This document shows positions 1-7,667 of a DNA stretch of 64,000 nucleotides, piece by piece (position 1 is the stretch's first letter; each line of letters begins with the position of its first letter). The notes beneath the pieces are model-generated. The model worked only from the letters and a program-made list of their open reading frames with translations. It did not search any database and had not been told where the DNA came from. Origin of the DNA: Mycobacterium sp. D16Q14 (lineage in GTDB: Bacteria > Actinomycetota > Actinomycetes > Mycobacteriales > Mycobacteriaceae); NCBI GenBank assembly GCA_002013415.1, contig MAEX01000009.1:186001-250000 (forward strand). Direction: 5' to 3'. Made by a program: the position numbers and the translations under genes.

Positions 1-1
1 C

Positions 2-406
2 GATTCCCTACTCGATTTCACCGGTACCACCGTCTCGGGCACACCCTTCAACGGGGCCAGCCTCAAAGGCAAGCCGGTCGTGCTGTGGTTCTGGGCTGCG
101 TATTGCCCGTTCTGCAATGGCGAAGGACCGCATGTGAGTGCGGTATCGGCGGCGAACCCCCGCGTCACTTTCGTCGGCATCTCCGGCCGCGGTTCCGTGG
201 GAGATATGGAGGGATTCATCTCGCGCTACAACCTCCACTTCACCAATCTCAATGATGCCGACGGTTCGCTGTGGCGGCAGTTCGGAGTGCCCTGGCAGCC
301 GGCGTACTTGTTCATCAACTCCAACGGAACCTCAGACTTTGTGAACAACCCGACGTCATCGATGTCCGAGCAGGAGCTCAGCGACCGGGTGAAGGCACTC
401 AGCTGA
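2..406 (+). CDS. Secreted thioredoxin-fold protein, MPT53/DsbE/TlpA type (5' end cut by window)
   Basis: The open frame runs in from the window edge, so the signal peptide and start are missing. About 134 residues are visible. The active site WAAYCPFCNGEGP gives a CxxC pair (C-P-F-C), and near the C-terminus there is a PWQPAYLF segment with the cis-Pro expected of the thioredoxin fold. The family (MPT53, DsbE, TlpA) works outside the membrane in thiol oxidation or reduction. The stop overlaps the start of the CcdA-like membrane protein, as for the Rv2878c-Rv2877c pair of M. tuberculosis, so electrons probably pass between the two. Family sure; direction of the redox reaction not shown by the sequence. 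Confidence 0.9.
   Translation, partial: DSLLDFTGTTVSGTPFNGASLKGKPVVLWFWAAYCPFCNGEGPHVSAVSAANPRVTFVGISGRGSVGDMEGFISRYNLHFTNLNDADGSLWRQFGVPWQPAYLFINSNGTSDFVNNPTSSMSEQELSDRVKALS
391..405 (+). promoter_or_regulatory. Ribosome binding site and probable CTG start of the CcdA-like gene
   Basis: GAAGG at 391-395 lies 7 nt before CTG at 403-405. The CTG overlaps the upstream TGA as CTGA. No ATG, GTG or TTG occurs in this frame between 271 and the first membrane helix, so this Shine-Dalgarno element decides the start. Confidence 0.6.
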
Positions 407-1239
407 CATCTCTGGCTTTTGCGGCCGGGCTCATCGCCGCGCTCAACCCGTGCGGTTTTGCCTTGCTCCCGGTCTATCTCGCACTCGTCGTGCGCGGACC
501 TGGTGCCGATATCGGGAAGTCGCGGGCGCTCGGCCGCGCCGTCATCGCCACTGTGGTGATGGCGGCGGGGTTCGTCGCGGTCTTTACCGTCTTCGGGTTG
601 TTGACGGTGTCGGTCGCGTCCGTGGTACAGCGTTATTTGCCTTTTGTAACAGTCGTTTTCGGAATCGGGCTGGTGATTCTGGGGCTGTGGCTGCTCTCGG
701 GCCGCGACATCATCGCGCTCATGCCCAAGGTGCTCGATGCGAACGCTCCCACCACCCGGCTGGGTTCCATGTTCGGCTATGGCGTGGGATACGCGGTCGC
801 GTCACTGTCCTGCACCATCGGCCCGTTCCTCGCGGTGACCAGCACGACCTTCGAGAGTGGCTCTTTGTTCGACGGTGTCATGGTCTACCTGGCCTACGCC
901 GCCGGTATCACCCTCGTGGTGGGCACGCTGGCCGTATCCACCGCACTGGCAAGCACGGTGCTGTTGAACGGCATGCGCCGCGCACTGCCGTACTTGAACC
1001 GGATCAGCGGTGGCATCCTGCTTATAGTCGGCGCTTACGTGGGCTATTACGGCAGCTACGAGGTCAGGTTGTTCCACGCCAATGGCAACCCGGATGACCC
1101 GATCATCAACGCGGCCGGGAGGATTCAGCGCGCGATCTCTGGCTGGGTGTATCTGCACGGTGCCTGGCCGTGGTTGTTCATCCTCGGCTTAGCGGCGGTC
1201 GGTGCGGCTATTTGGTGGCGCAATACCGCCAAGGAATAG
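403..1239 (+). CDS. CcdA/DsbD-like cytochrome c biogenesis (thiol-disulfide) membrane protein
   Basis: About 278 residues with six or more hydrophobic segments. Two membrane cysteines sit in family motifs: NPCGF in helix 1 and SLSCTIGP near residue 135. CcdA/DsbD proteins carry reducing equivalents from cytoplasmic thioredoxin to extracytoplasmic thiol proteins such as the MPT53-like protein just upstream. The only ATG upstream (271) would overlap that gene by 136 nt and add about 44 hydrophilic residues unlike the family. The likely start is CTG at 403, coupled to the preceding stop and preceded by GAAGG at 7-nt spacing. Function by family; start by inference. Confidence 0.88.
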   Translation: MTSLAFAAGLIAALNPCGFALLPVYLALVVRGPGADIGKSRALGRAVIATVVMAAGFVAVFTVFGLLTVSVASVVQRYLPFVTVVFGIGLVILGLWLLSGRDIIALMPKVLDANAPTTRLGSMFGYGVGYAVASLSCTIGPFLAVTSTTFESGSLFDGVMVYLAYAAGITLVVGTLAVSTALASTVLLNGMRRALPYLNRISGGILLIVGAYVGYYGSYEVRLFHANGNPDDPIINAAGRIQRAISGWVYLHGAWPWLFILGLAAVGAAIWWRNTAKE

Positions 1240-1250
1240 CACCCCGGGCG

Positions 1251-1256
1251 TAGGAT
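1251..1256 (+). promoter_or_regulatory. -10 element (TAGGAT) for leaderless transcript of the small Cys-rich gene
   Basis: TAGGAT fits the mycobacterial TANNNT -10. Six bases separate it from the ATG at 1263, which places the transcription start at or next to the start codon. Confidence 0.55.
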
Positions 1257-1262
1257 ATATGC

Positions 1263-1376
1263 ATGACTAGCAATGAGACCGTCGCACCCGAGAAGGCAGG
1301 GGCTTGCGACAACCCGAACTGCACCTGCACCGACTGTCAGTGTGGATCCAGCTGTTCCTGCGGTTCCGACAAGTAG
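1263..1376 (+). CDS. Small metallothionein-like Cys-rich protein (37 aa)
   Basis: ATG at 1263 to TAG at 1376 encodes 37 residues, seven of them cysteine (residues 15, 20, 22, 25, 27, 31, 33) in CxC and CxxC spacing, for example CTCTDCQCGSSCSC. There is no histidine and no aromatic residue. This is the composition of a small bacterial metallothionein that would bind Cu(I) or Zn(II) through thiolate clusters. It does not resemble the 53-residue MymT closely. A TAGGAT hexamer 6 nt upstream suggests a leaderless message. It follows the CcdA-like gene and precedes an LLM oxidoreductase. Metal binding is inferred from cysteine pattern only. Confidence 0.75.
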   Translation: MTSNETVAPEKAGACDNPNCTCTDCQCGSSCSCGSDK

Positions 1377-1419
1377 CCCTCAGGGAATACCGGCGGCGGG
1401 TGAGCGCGTTCGCCGTGAG

Positions 1420-2256
1420 GTGACCACACCGGAGTTCACCCCGTACGGATTCTTCACTCACTACGAGACGGTGGACGCAGATCTTTTGCGGGCCATCGAG
1501 GACCTCGGTTTCGATACCGCATGGCTGGGCGGCTCGCCTCCGGCCGATCTGCCATGGGTTGAACCTCTCCTTGCCGCCACTGAGTGCATCCGCATCGTGA
1601 CCGCGATCGTCAACATCTGGTCCGCGCCCGCGCGGGAAGCCGGTCGATCGTGGCAGCGCATCGAGACGGCTCACCCCGGGCGCTTCATTGTCGGTATCGG
1701 TGCCGGCCATCCCGAAATCGACAGTGGCGTTCCCTACAAGCCGTACTCCGGGCTGGTCGAATATCTCGACGTGCTCGATGAGGTGGGAGTTCCCAGGGAA
1801 GGCCGGGGCCTGGCAGCGCTCGCGGAGAAGTCACTCAAGCTTGCCGCCGAGCGCTCAGCGCTCGCGCACCCGTATCTCACCCCGCCATCGCATACTCGCT
1901 GGGCCCGTGAGCTCCTGGGACCCGATGCGATCATCGTCCCCGAGCAGAAGGTGGTGCTCACCACCGATGCCGATGAGGCCCGCGCGATCGGGCGTCAGGC
2001 CCTGGACATGTATCTCGGCCTGACCAACTACCTGACTATGCTGGAGCGGTTCGCGGGCAGTAAAGAAGATTTGGCCAGGCCCGGTAGCGACAAACTGGTG
2101 GATTCCCTTGTCGCTTACGGCACTCCCGAACAGATCGCCGCCCGACTGCAGGAGCATCGGGATGCCGGCGCCACCCAGGTGGCAATCCAGGTACTCGGTG
2201 ATCCCGCCAAACGCGCTGAGGCGCTAGGTGTTTTGAGTCGCGAGCTGGGTCTCTAG
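1420..2256 (+). CDS. LLM-class (luciferase-like) flavin/F420-dependent oxidoreductase
   Basis: About 278 residues from the GTG at 1420. The open frame continues upstream through the metallothionein gene, but the first conserved strand (PYGFFTHYE) follows this GTG. Bacterial luciferase-family features include [28 protein letters not shown] and the C-terminal [18 protein letters not shown] segment, which resembles the TIGR03620-type probable F420-dependent group. Substrate unknown. The 3' end overlaps the convergent smc gene by about 33 bp. No strong ribosome site is seen before the GTG. Confidence 0.85.
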   Translation: MTTPEFTPYGFFTHYETVDADLLRAIEDLGFDTAWLGGSPPADLPWVEPLLAATECIRIVTAIVNIWSAPAREAGRSWQRIETAHPGRFIVGIGAGHPEIDSGVPYKPYSGLVEYLDVLDEVGVPREGRGLAALAEKSLKLAAERSALAHPYLTPPSHTRWARELLGPDAIIVPEQKVVLTTDADEARAIGRQALDMYLGLTNYLTMLERFAGSKEDLARPGSDKLVDSLVAYGTPEQIAARLQEHRDAGATQVAIQVLGDPAKRAEALGVLSRELGL

Positions 2257-5200
2257 CCCACGCATACGCTGCGAGACAACCTGCGTGATGCCATCATCGC
2301 GCATGCTCACACCGTAGAGCGCGTCGGCGACCTCCATGGTCGGCTTCTGGTGGGTAATGACGATGAGCTGCGACTTCTCCCGCAGCTGCTCGAACAGGCC
2401 GATCAGGCGCTGCAGATTGACATCGTCGAGGGCGGCTTCTACCTCGTCCATTACGTAGAAGGGCGAAGGCCGCGCTCGGAAAATCGCCACCAGCATGGCA
2501 ACTGCAGTCAGCGACTTCTCGCCGCCGGAGAGCAGTGACAGGCGCTTGACCTTCTTGCCGGGCGGGCGCGCCTCTACCTCGATACCGGTGGTGAGCATGT
2601 CATTGGGGTCGGTGAGCACCAACCGGCCTTCGCCACCGGGGAACAGCGAGGAAAACACCCCCTTGAACTCGCGCTCCACATCCGCGTAGGCCTCGGTGAA
2701 CACCTGCAGAATGCGCTCGTCTACGTCGGCAACCACGTCGAGCAGATCCTTACGGGCGGCCTTAACGTCCTCCAGCTGCGTGGATAGGAAGTTGTAGCGC
2801 TCCTCCAGCGCCGCGAACTCTTCCAGGGCAAGGGGATTCACCTTGCCCAGCTCGCGCAGATCCTTCTCGGCACGCTTGGCGCGACGCTCCTGGGTGTCCC
2901 GGTCGAACGGCATCGGCTGTGGGGCACTCACCTGCTCCCCACGCTCACGAGCCTGCTCGTATTCGTCCATCTCCTGCTGCGTGGGCGGCAACTCGGCATG
3001 CGGGCCGTACTCGGCGATCAGGTCGTCGGCGGCCATACCGAACTGTTCAAGCACCTGTTCCGAGAGCTGCTCGATACGCAGCGCCGCTTGGGCTTTGGCG
3101 ACTTCGTCGCGATGCAGCGCATCGGTGAGACGAGCCTGGGCGGCAGTGAGTTCGCGGGCCTGGTCGCGCACAGCGCCGAGCGCCGATGTGTGCTGCGCGC
3201 GGGTGGCACCGAGTCGGTCCCGACGCGCGGACGCTGCGGCCACCACATGTTCAAGACGCGCGGCCACCAGCCGTCCAGACTCGGCCACGGCGGCCGCGAC
3301 CGCGGCCGCCCGCATCCGCGCGGCGGCTGCCCGTTCGGACCGCGCTCGCGCCTCGCGCTCGGCCGTCGCGGCACGGCGCATCGAATCAGCTTTACCGCGA
3401 ACCGAATTCACCCGCTCTTCGGAGGTGCGTACCGCTAGCCGCGCCTCGATCTCGACCGAACGCGCCTCTTCCAGCTCGATGGCCATGTCGTCGCGATCGA
3501 TGGGCTCATCGTCGAAAAGGTTGGGCGCCTCTTCGGCATTGCGCAGCCGCGACTCGACCTCGGCCAGCTCCTCCATGGTCTTGGCGCGGCCAAGCTCGAG
3601 TTGATCGCGTTGCAGGGTAAGTTTTCTCACCTCGTCAGCGGCGACACGGGCGTCTTGCCCGACGCGGCCCAACTGCTCATACACCGCGGAGATGGCCGCA
3701 TCGGACTCGTTGAGAGCGGCCAGGGCCTGCTCGGCGGTGTCCTGACGCGCCGTCTGCTCGGCGAGCGCACCGGACAACGCGGCAGAGATCTCGCCCACCT
3801 GAATCTCGGTGGCCCGCAGCTCTTCTCCCGCAGCCTCGATGGCGGCCTGGATCTCCAGGGTGCTCTGCTTCTTGTCGGATCCGCCGGCAACCCATCCGGC
3901 ACCCACCCGGTCACCGTCGATGGTCACGGCGCGCAGCAGCGGGTTGGCCAGCACCACCTCGATCGCGGCGCCGAGCTCATCGACCACCACCACCGAGGCC
4001 AGCATCGCCGACACCGCCGTGGCGAGCCGCTCGGGCGCCTCGACCAAGTCGGCCGCCCAGTGCGCACCGGCAGGCAGACTGATCGCGGGGCGCACATGCG
4101 TGTGCGCGGGCCACTCGCCGAACACGATTGCCGCCCGCCCGCCATCGGAGGCTTTCAACGCGGCCACGGCCGCCTGCGCAGCAGCGGGATTCTCCGCGGC
4201 CACCGCGTCGGCGGCCGGTCCCATCGCCGTCGCGATGGCGCCCTGGTAGCCGGGCCGCACCTTAATCAGCTGTGCGATCGATCCAAAAATCCCAGCACCA
4301 CTGCGGTTCTCGGAGAGCCACGCCGAGCCGTCCTTGCGCTCCAGGCCGATGGCCAGTGCGTCGATACGCGCCTTGAGCGAAGCGATCTGCCGTTCCGCCT
4401 GGCGCTCGGCCGACAGCAATTCAGCGACGCGTTCATTGGCGATCGACAACGCCGATACCGAACGCTCGTGGTGTTCGTCCAGCCCGACCTCGCCCTGATC
4501 CAGCTCGGCCACACGCGCCTTGACGGCGTCGAACTCGGTCTGCGCGGCCTCGCCACGCAGAGTCGCCTCCCTGATCGTCTCGGTGAGTCGCTGCGCCTGG
4601 CCGTCGATCGATTCCAGTCTGGTACGCATGGTGTCGACCTGGCCGGTGAGCCGGGCCAGGCCCTCGCGGCGATCCGCTTCGGCGGCCACGGCGGCCATAT
4701 GTTGCCGCTGCGCCTGGGCGACCTCGGCCTCCTTGGCGGCGAGCTCAGCCTTCGCCAAGGTCAGCTGCTCGGTGACCGTTTCCAACTGTGCGATCAGCAG
4801 TCGCTCCTGCTCGGCGACGCGCTCCGCCTGTACCTCGAGCTCCTCCGGGTCCGGTCCTGTCGGCGCGGCCACCACCTCATCGAGGTGGCTGGCTCGCTCG
4901 CCGGCGATCCGGACCGTGGCGCTGACGCGTTCGGCGAGCGCCGAGAGCCGGAACCAAGTCTGCTGAGCCAGTTCGGCCTGCGGCATCAGCTCGTTGAGTG
5001 CCGTCTCATGCTCGGCCAGCAGCGTGGTTGCCACGTCGAGCTTCTCGGTGATCTCCGCGTGTTGCTTGCGCAGCGCGGTCTCGGCATCGTTGGTTCCGTC
5101 GAAATCCGCCCGGCGGGTAACCAGGTCATCGGCGGCCAGGCGCAGTCGCGCATCTCGCAGATCGGCCTGCACGGTGGCGGCGCGACGCGCGACCTCCGCT

Positions 5201-5823
5201 TGGCGGCCAAGGGGTTTGAGCTGGCGGCGCAATTCGGTGGTGAGGTCGGTGAGCCGGGCCAGATTCGCGGCCATCGACTCGAGCTTGCGGACCGCCTTTT
5301 CCTTACGCTTGCGGTGCTTGAGCACACCAGCAGCCTCTTCGATGAAGGCGCGGCGATCCTCCGGCCGAGATTCCAGGATCTGCGAGAGCCGCCCTTGTCC
5401 CACGATGACGTGCATTTCCCGGCCGATGCCCGAGTCGGACAGCAGCTCCTGGACGTCCATCAGCCGACAGCTCTGACCGTTGATCTCGTACTCGCCCGCG
5501 CCGTCCCGGAACATCCGGCGGGTGATCGAGACCTCGGAATACTCGATCGGCAGCGCATGGTCGGAGTTGTCGATCGTCAACGTGACTTCGGCGCGGCCCA
5601 GCGGGGCGCGAGTCGACGTACCCGCGAAGATGACGTCTTCCATCTTGCCTCCGCGCAGGGCCTTGGCGCCCTGTTCGCCCATCACCCAGGACAGGGCGTC
5701 CACCACATTGGACTTACCCGATCCGTTAGGGCCGACCACACAGGTAATACCGGGCTCCAGGCGCAGAGTCGTCGGCGAAGCAAAGGACTTGAAGCCCTTC
5801 AGCGTCAGACTCTTGAGGTGCAC
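2224..5823 (-). CDS. smc: Chromosome segregation ATPase SMC
   Basis: 1199 residues, the full length for SMC, starting at GTG. The Walker A GPNGSGKS is at residues 31-38. Long coiled coils flank a Gly-rich hinge in the middle. The ABC signature LSGGEKSL and Walker [14 protein letters not shown] lie in the last 120 residues. SMC with ScpA/ScpB forms the condensin that organises and separates newly replicated chromosomes. It is the third gene of an osmC-acyP-smc run (26 bp after acyP). A 748-codon open frame on the opposite strand is a shadow produced by high GC. Confidence 0.98.
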   Translation of the reverse strand: MHLKSLTLKGFKSFASPTTLRLEPGITCVVGPNGSGKSNVVDALSWVMGEQGAKALRGGKMEDVIFAGTSTRAPLGRAEVTLTIDNSDHALPIEYSEVSITRRMFRDGAGEYEINGQSCRLMDVQELLSDSGIGREMHVIVGQGRLSQILESRPEDRRAFIEEAAGVLKHRKRKEKAVRKLESMAANLARLTDLTTELRRQLKPLGRQAEVARRAATVQADLRDARLRLAADDLVTRRADFDGTNDAETALRKQHAEITEKLDVATTLLAEHETALNELMPQAELAQQTWFRLSALAERVSATVRIAGERASHLDEVVAAPTGPDPEELEVQAERVAEQERLLIAQLETVTEQLTLAKAELAAKEAEVAQAQRQHMAAVAAEADRREGLARLTGQVDTMRTRLESIDGQAQRLTETIREATLRGEAAQTEFDAVKARVAELDQGEVGLDEHHERSVSALSIANERVAELLSAERQAERQIASLKARIDALAIGLERKDGSAWLSENRSGAGIFGSIAQLIKVRPGYQGAIATAMGPAADAVAAENPAAAQAAVAALKASDGGRAAIVFGEWPAHTHVRPAISLPAGAHWAADLVEAPERLATAVSAMLASVVVVDELGAAIEVVLANPLLRAVTIDGDRVGAGWVAGGSDKKQSTLEIQAAIEAAGEELRATEIQVGEISAALSGALAEQTARQDTAEQALAALNESDAAISAVYEQLGRVGQDARVAADEVRKLTLQRDQLELGRAKTMEELAEVESRLRNAEEAPNLFDDEPIDRDDMAIELEEARSVEIEARLAVRTSEERVNSVRGKADSMRRAATAEREARARSERAAAARMRAAAVAAAVAESGRLVAARLEHVVAAASARRDRLGATRAQHTSALGAVRDQARELTAAQARLTDALHRDEVAKAQAALRIEQLSEQVLEQFGMAADDLIAEYGPHAELPPTQQEMDEYEQARERGEQVSAPQPMPFDRDTQERRAKRAEKDLRELGKVNPLALEEFAALEERYNFLSTQLEDVKAARKDLLDVVADVDERILQVFTEAYADVEREFKGVFSSLFPGGEGRLVLTDPNDMLTTGIEVEARPPGKKVKRLSLLSGGEKSLTAVAMLVAIFRARPSPFYVMDEVEAALDDVNLQRLIGLFEQLREKSQLIVITHQKPTMEVADALYGVSMRDDGITQVVSQRMRGLETQLATQNT

Positions 5824-5849
5824 AGCGGGCCAGAATACCGGTCTTAGCG

Positions 5850-6125
5850 CTAACGCTCGGTAAACCCGGAGATGGGCTCGCCGGACTCCGGCCAGCTATC
5901 CACCACAAGATCTACGCGACCTGGCGTTTCACCGCTGTTCAACTTGGCAAGCAGCTGTTCACACGCGGCCTTGTCCCCCTGCGCGACGACATGCACCCGC
6001 CCATCACGTGCGTTGGCCGCATATCCGGTCAGGCCGAGTTCAAGGGCGCGGGATCGCACCCACCAACGGAACCCGACCCCTTGGACGTGGCCGTGCACCC
6101 ACGCGGACAAGCGGATGTCCGACAT
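5850..6125 (-). CDS. acyP: Acylphosphatase
   Basis: 91 residues, the usual length. The signature [11 protein letters not shown] is at 12-22, with catalytic Arg20 and the conserved Asn38 in GYAANARDG. The enzyme hydrolyses acyl phosphates such as carbamoyl phosphate or 1,3-bisphosphoglycerate in the cytosol. It lies 3 bp after osmC and 26 bp before smc, the same order as in M. tuberculosis (Rv2923c-Rv2922A-Rv2922c). Confidence 0.96.
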   Translation of the reverse strand: MSDIRLSAWVHGHVQGVGFRWWVRSRALELGLTGYAANARDGRVHVVAQGDKAACEQLLAKLNSGETPGRVDLVVDSWPESGEPISGFTER

Positions 6126-6128
6126 CTG

Positions 6129-6551
6129 CTATCGGTCTTCGTGCGAGCGGTCGTCCACCGCGAAGTTCACCTCGGCTCCCGCCTTCAAGGTGCGTCCGAC
6201 CGTGCATACCTGGTCGACGGCGCGTTCCACGACGGTGAGCACCCGTGCGCGTTCCTCGGGAGTAAGCGCACTCAGGTCGATAACCATCTTCTCGTCGAGA
6301 ACCGGGTAGCGCTCTTGCTCCCGATCGGCGGGGCCGCTGACGTCGATACGCACCTGATAGTCCTCGCCGAGGCGGCGGGCGAGAGGCTGGTCGCTGGACA
6401 TTCCGCTACAGGCCGCAAGGGCGATTTTGAGGAGCTCCCCCGGGGTGAACACCCCGTCGACGGTCTCCGACCCAATCAGCACGTGCGCACCCCGGGAGCT
6501 GTGCCCCGTGTAGCGGCGATTGCCCGTACGCTCTACCCATAATGACGTCAC
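6129..6551 (-). CDS. OsmC/Ohr family peroxiredoxin-like protein
   Basis: About 140 residues from GTG at 6551. The open frame extends upstream, but that part overlaps the divergent exported gene and is unlike OsmC. The family core is visible: GVFTPGELLKIALAACSGMSSD carries the first reactive cysteine, and VGRTLKAGAEV follows a second cysteine (DQVCTV). OsmC proteins reduce organic hydroperoxides with a Cys pair. TAACAT on the minus strand (6564-6559) lies 7 nt before the GTG and could give a leaderless start. It is first in osmC-acyP-smc. Confidence 0.9.
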   Translation of the reverse strand: MTSLWVERTGNRRYTGHSSRGAHVLIGSETVDGVFTPGELLKIALAACSGMSSDQPLARRLGEDYQVRIDVSGPADREQERYPVLDEKMVIDLSALTPEERARVLTVVERAVDQVCTVGRTLKAGAEVNFAVDDRSHEDR

Positions 6552-6988
6552 GCCCGCAATGTTATGTAATCGCCGCCGCCATGATGGCCGCGGCGATTGG
6601 CGGTGCTTCATTTTTCTCGGCGCCAACCGCTGCGGCGGAGCCCGTGGTGACGCTAGAGTCGCTTCTGCTGCGTCCGTACAGCGAGGTACGGGCGCAGTTG
6701 TTGTCTGGTTCCTGGGCTCCTCGCATCGAGGAGCTGGTGTACATCCCGCCCGGTGAACCCAAGATCGTGCCGACATCGGCGATGCGCCAGACCTTCACCG
6801 TGGTCGACACCTGCTTCACCAAACGGATCACTCCGATGGGTATCTACCTTCTGCTGGCCTCACCGGAAACCGTTGAGAAGGTCGGCGCCGACAATTTCCG
6901 GGCCACCTACGGGCAGTTGGTACCCAAGTACCGTCCGGGGTGCGATCCCGACGTTCAACAGATCGATCTGGGCCGCCCGCCCTTCTGA
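6542..6988 (+). CDS. Small exported protein of unknown function
   Basis: 148 residues. The N-terminus (MTSRPQ, then AAAMMAAAIGGASFF and a cut near PTAAAEP) is a typical Sec signal peptide. The mature part of about 115 residues has two cysteines (DTCFTKR and RPGCDPD) that could form one disulfide, and is otherwise unrecognised. The product should be secreted or periplasmic. It starts head to head with osmC on a shared palindrome and ends 4 bp from the stop of convergent kdpE. An internal ATG at about 6581 would still leave part of the signal peptide. Confidence 0.75.
   Translation: MTSRPQCYVIAAAMMAAAIGGASFFSAPTAAAEPVVTLESLLLRPYSEVRAQLLSGSWAPRIEELVYIPPGEPKIVPTSAMRQTFTVVDTCFTKRITPMGIYLLLASPETVEKVGADNFRATYGQLVPKYRPGCDPDVQQIDLGRPPF
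6543..6564. promoter_or_regulatory. Palindrome holding two opposed start codons, with the osmC -10
   Basis: TGACGTCA (6543-6550) is a perfect palindrome. On the plus strand ATG ACG TCA begins the exported protein; on the minus strand GTG ACG TCA begins OsmC. The coding starts overlap by 10 bp head to head. TAACAT on the minus strand at 6564-6559 fits TANNNT for osmC. For the plus gene TACGCT at 6527-6532 is the nearest candidate, 9 nt before the ATG. Confidence 0.5.
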
Positions 6989-6992
6989 CCTA

Positions 6993-7667
6993 TCACTCTT
7001 GAAAGCGGTATCCCATACCCGCCTCGGTGAGCAGGTGTTTCGGATGAGCCGGATCGATCTCCAGCTTGCGTCGTAGCTGCGCCAGATACACACGTAGATA
7101 GTGAGTTTCGGAGCTGTACGCCGGGCCCCAGACCTCATGGAGCAGTTCCTTTTGCCCGACAAGTTTTCCGCGGTTACGCACCAGCACTGCCAGCATCGAC
7201 CATTCGGTAGGCGTCAGATGCACTTCCCTGCCGTCGCGAATCACCTTGTGCAAGGAGAGGTCTACGTCGAAGGTCTCAGTATGGACCACCGGTTCGGCGC
7301 TGTCCGGAGTGCCACGCCGCACCGCGGCCCGCAGCCGGGCCAGGAACTCATCCATGCCAAAGGGTTTGGTCACGTAATCGTCGGCACCCGCATCGAGTGC
7401 TTCGACCTTGTCCGCCGAATCCGTGCGCGCCGAGAGCACGATCACCGGAACCTCGGTCCATCCGCGCAGCCCGGCCAGCACCTCGGTGCCATCCATATCG
7501 GGCAACCCGAGGTCTAAAATTACCACCTCGGGCTGGGTCTCGGCGGCCGCGCGCAGGGCGCCCGCCCCTGACGAAGCGGTCACCACCTCGTAACCGCGCG
7601 CCGACAAGTTGATCCGCAGCGCGCGCAGAATCTGCGGCTCGTCGTCGACCACCAGCACCCGCGTCAC
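6993..7667 (-). CDS. kdpE: KdpE, response regulator of the Kdp potassium system
   Basis: 224 residues from GTG. The receiver domain has acidic pair DD8-9, phospho-acceptor Asp52 (VVILDLGLP) and Lys101 (YVTKPFG). The C-terminal OmpR/PhoB winged helix includes LTPTEWSMLAVLVRN and VYLAQLRRKLE. Its start overlaps the kdpD stop by 4 bp (GTGA), so the two are translated together. KdpE is phosphorylated by KdpD under K+ limitation and activates kdpFABC upstream. Confidence 0.97.
   Translation of the reverse strand: MTRVLVVDDEPQILRALRINLSARGYEVVTASSGAGALRAAAETQPEVVILDLGLPDMDGTEVLAGLRGWTEVPVIVLSARTDSADKVEALDAGADDYVTKPFGMDEFLARLRAAVRRGTPDSAEPVVHTETFDVDLSLHKVIRDGREVHLTPTEWSMLAVLVRNRGKLVGQKELLHEVWGPAYSSETHYLRVYLAQLRRKLEIDPAHPKHLLTEAGMGYRFQE

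Noticed and set aside
3601..5847. 748-codon plus-strand open frame opposite smc
   Set aside because: It is antisense to the well-conserved SMC, its product is Arg/Gly/His-rich with no family features, and long antisense frames are common at this GC content.
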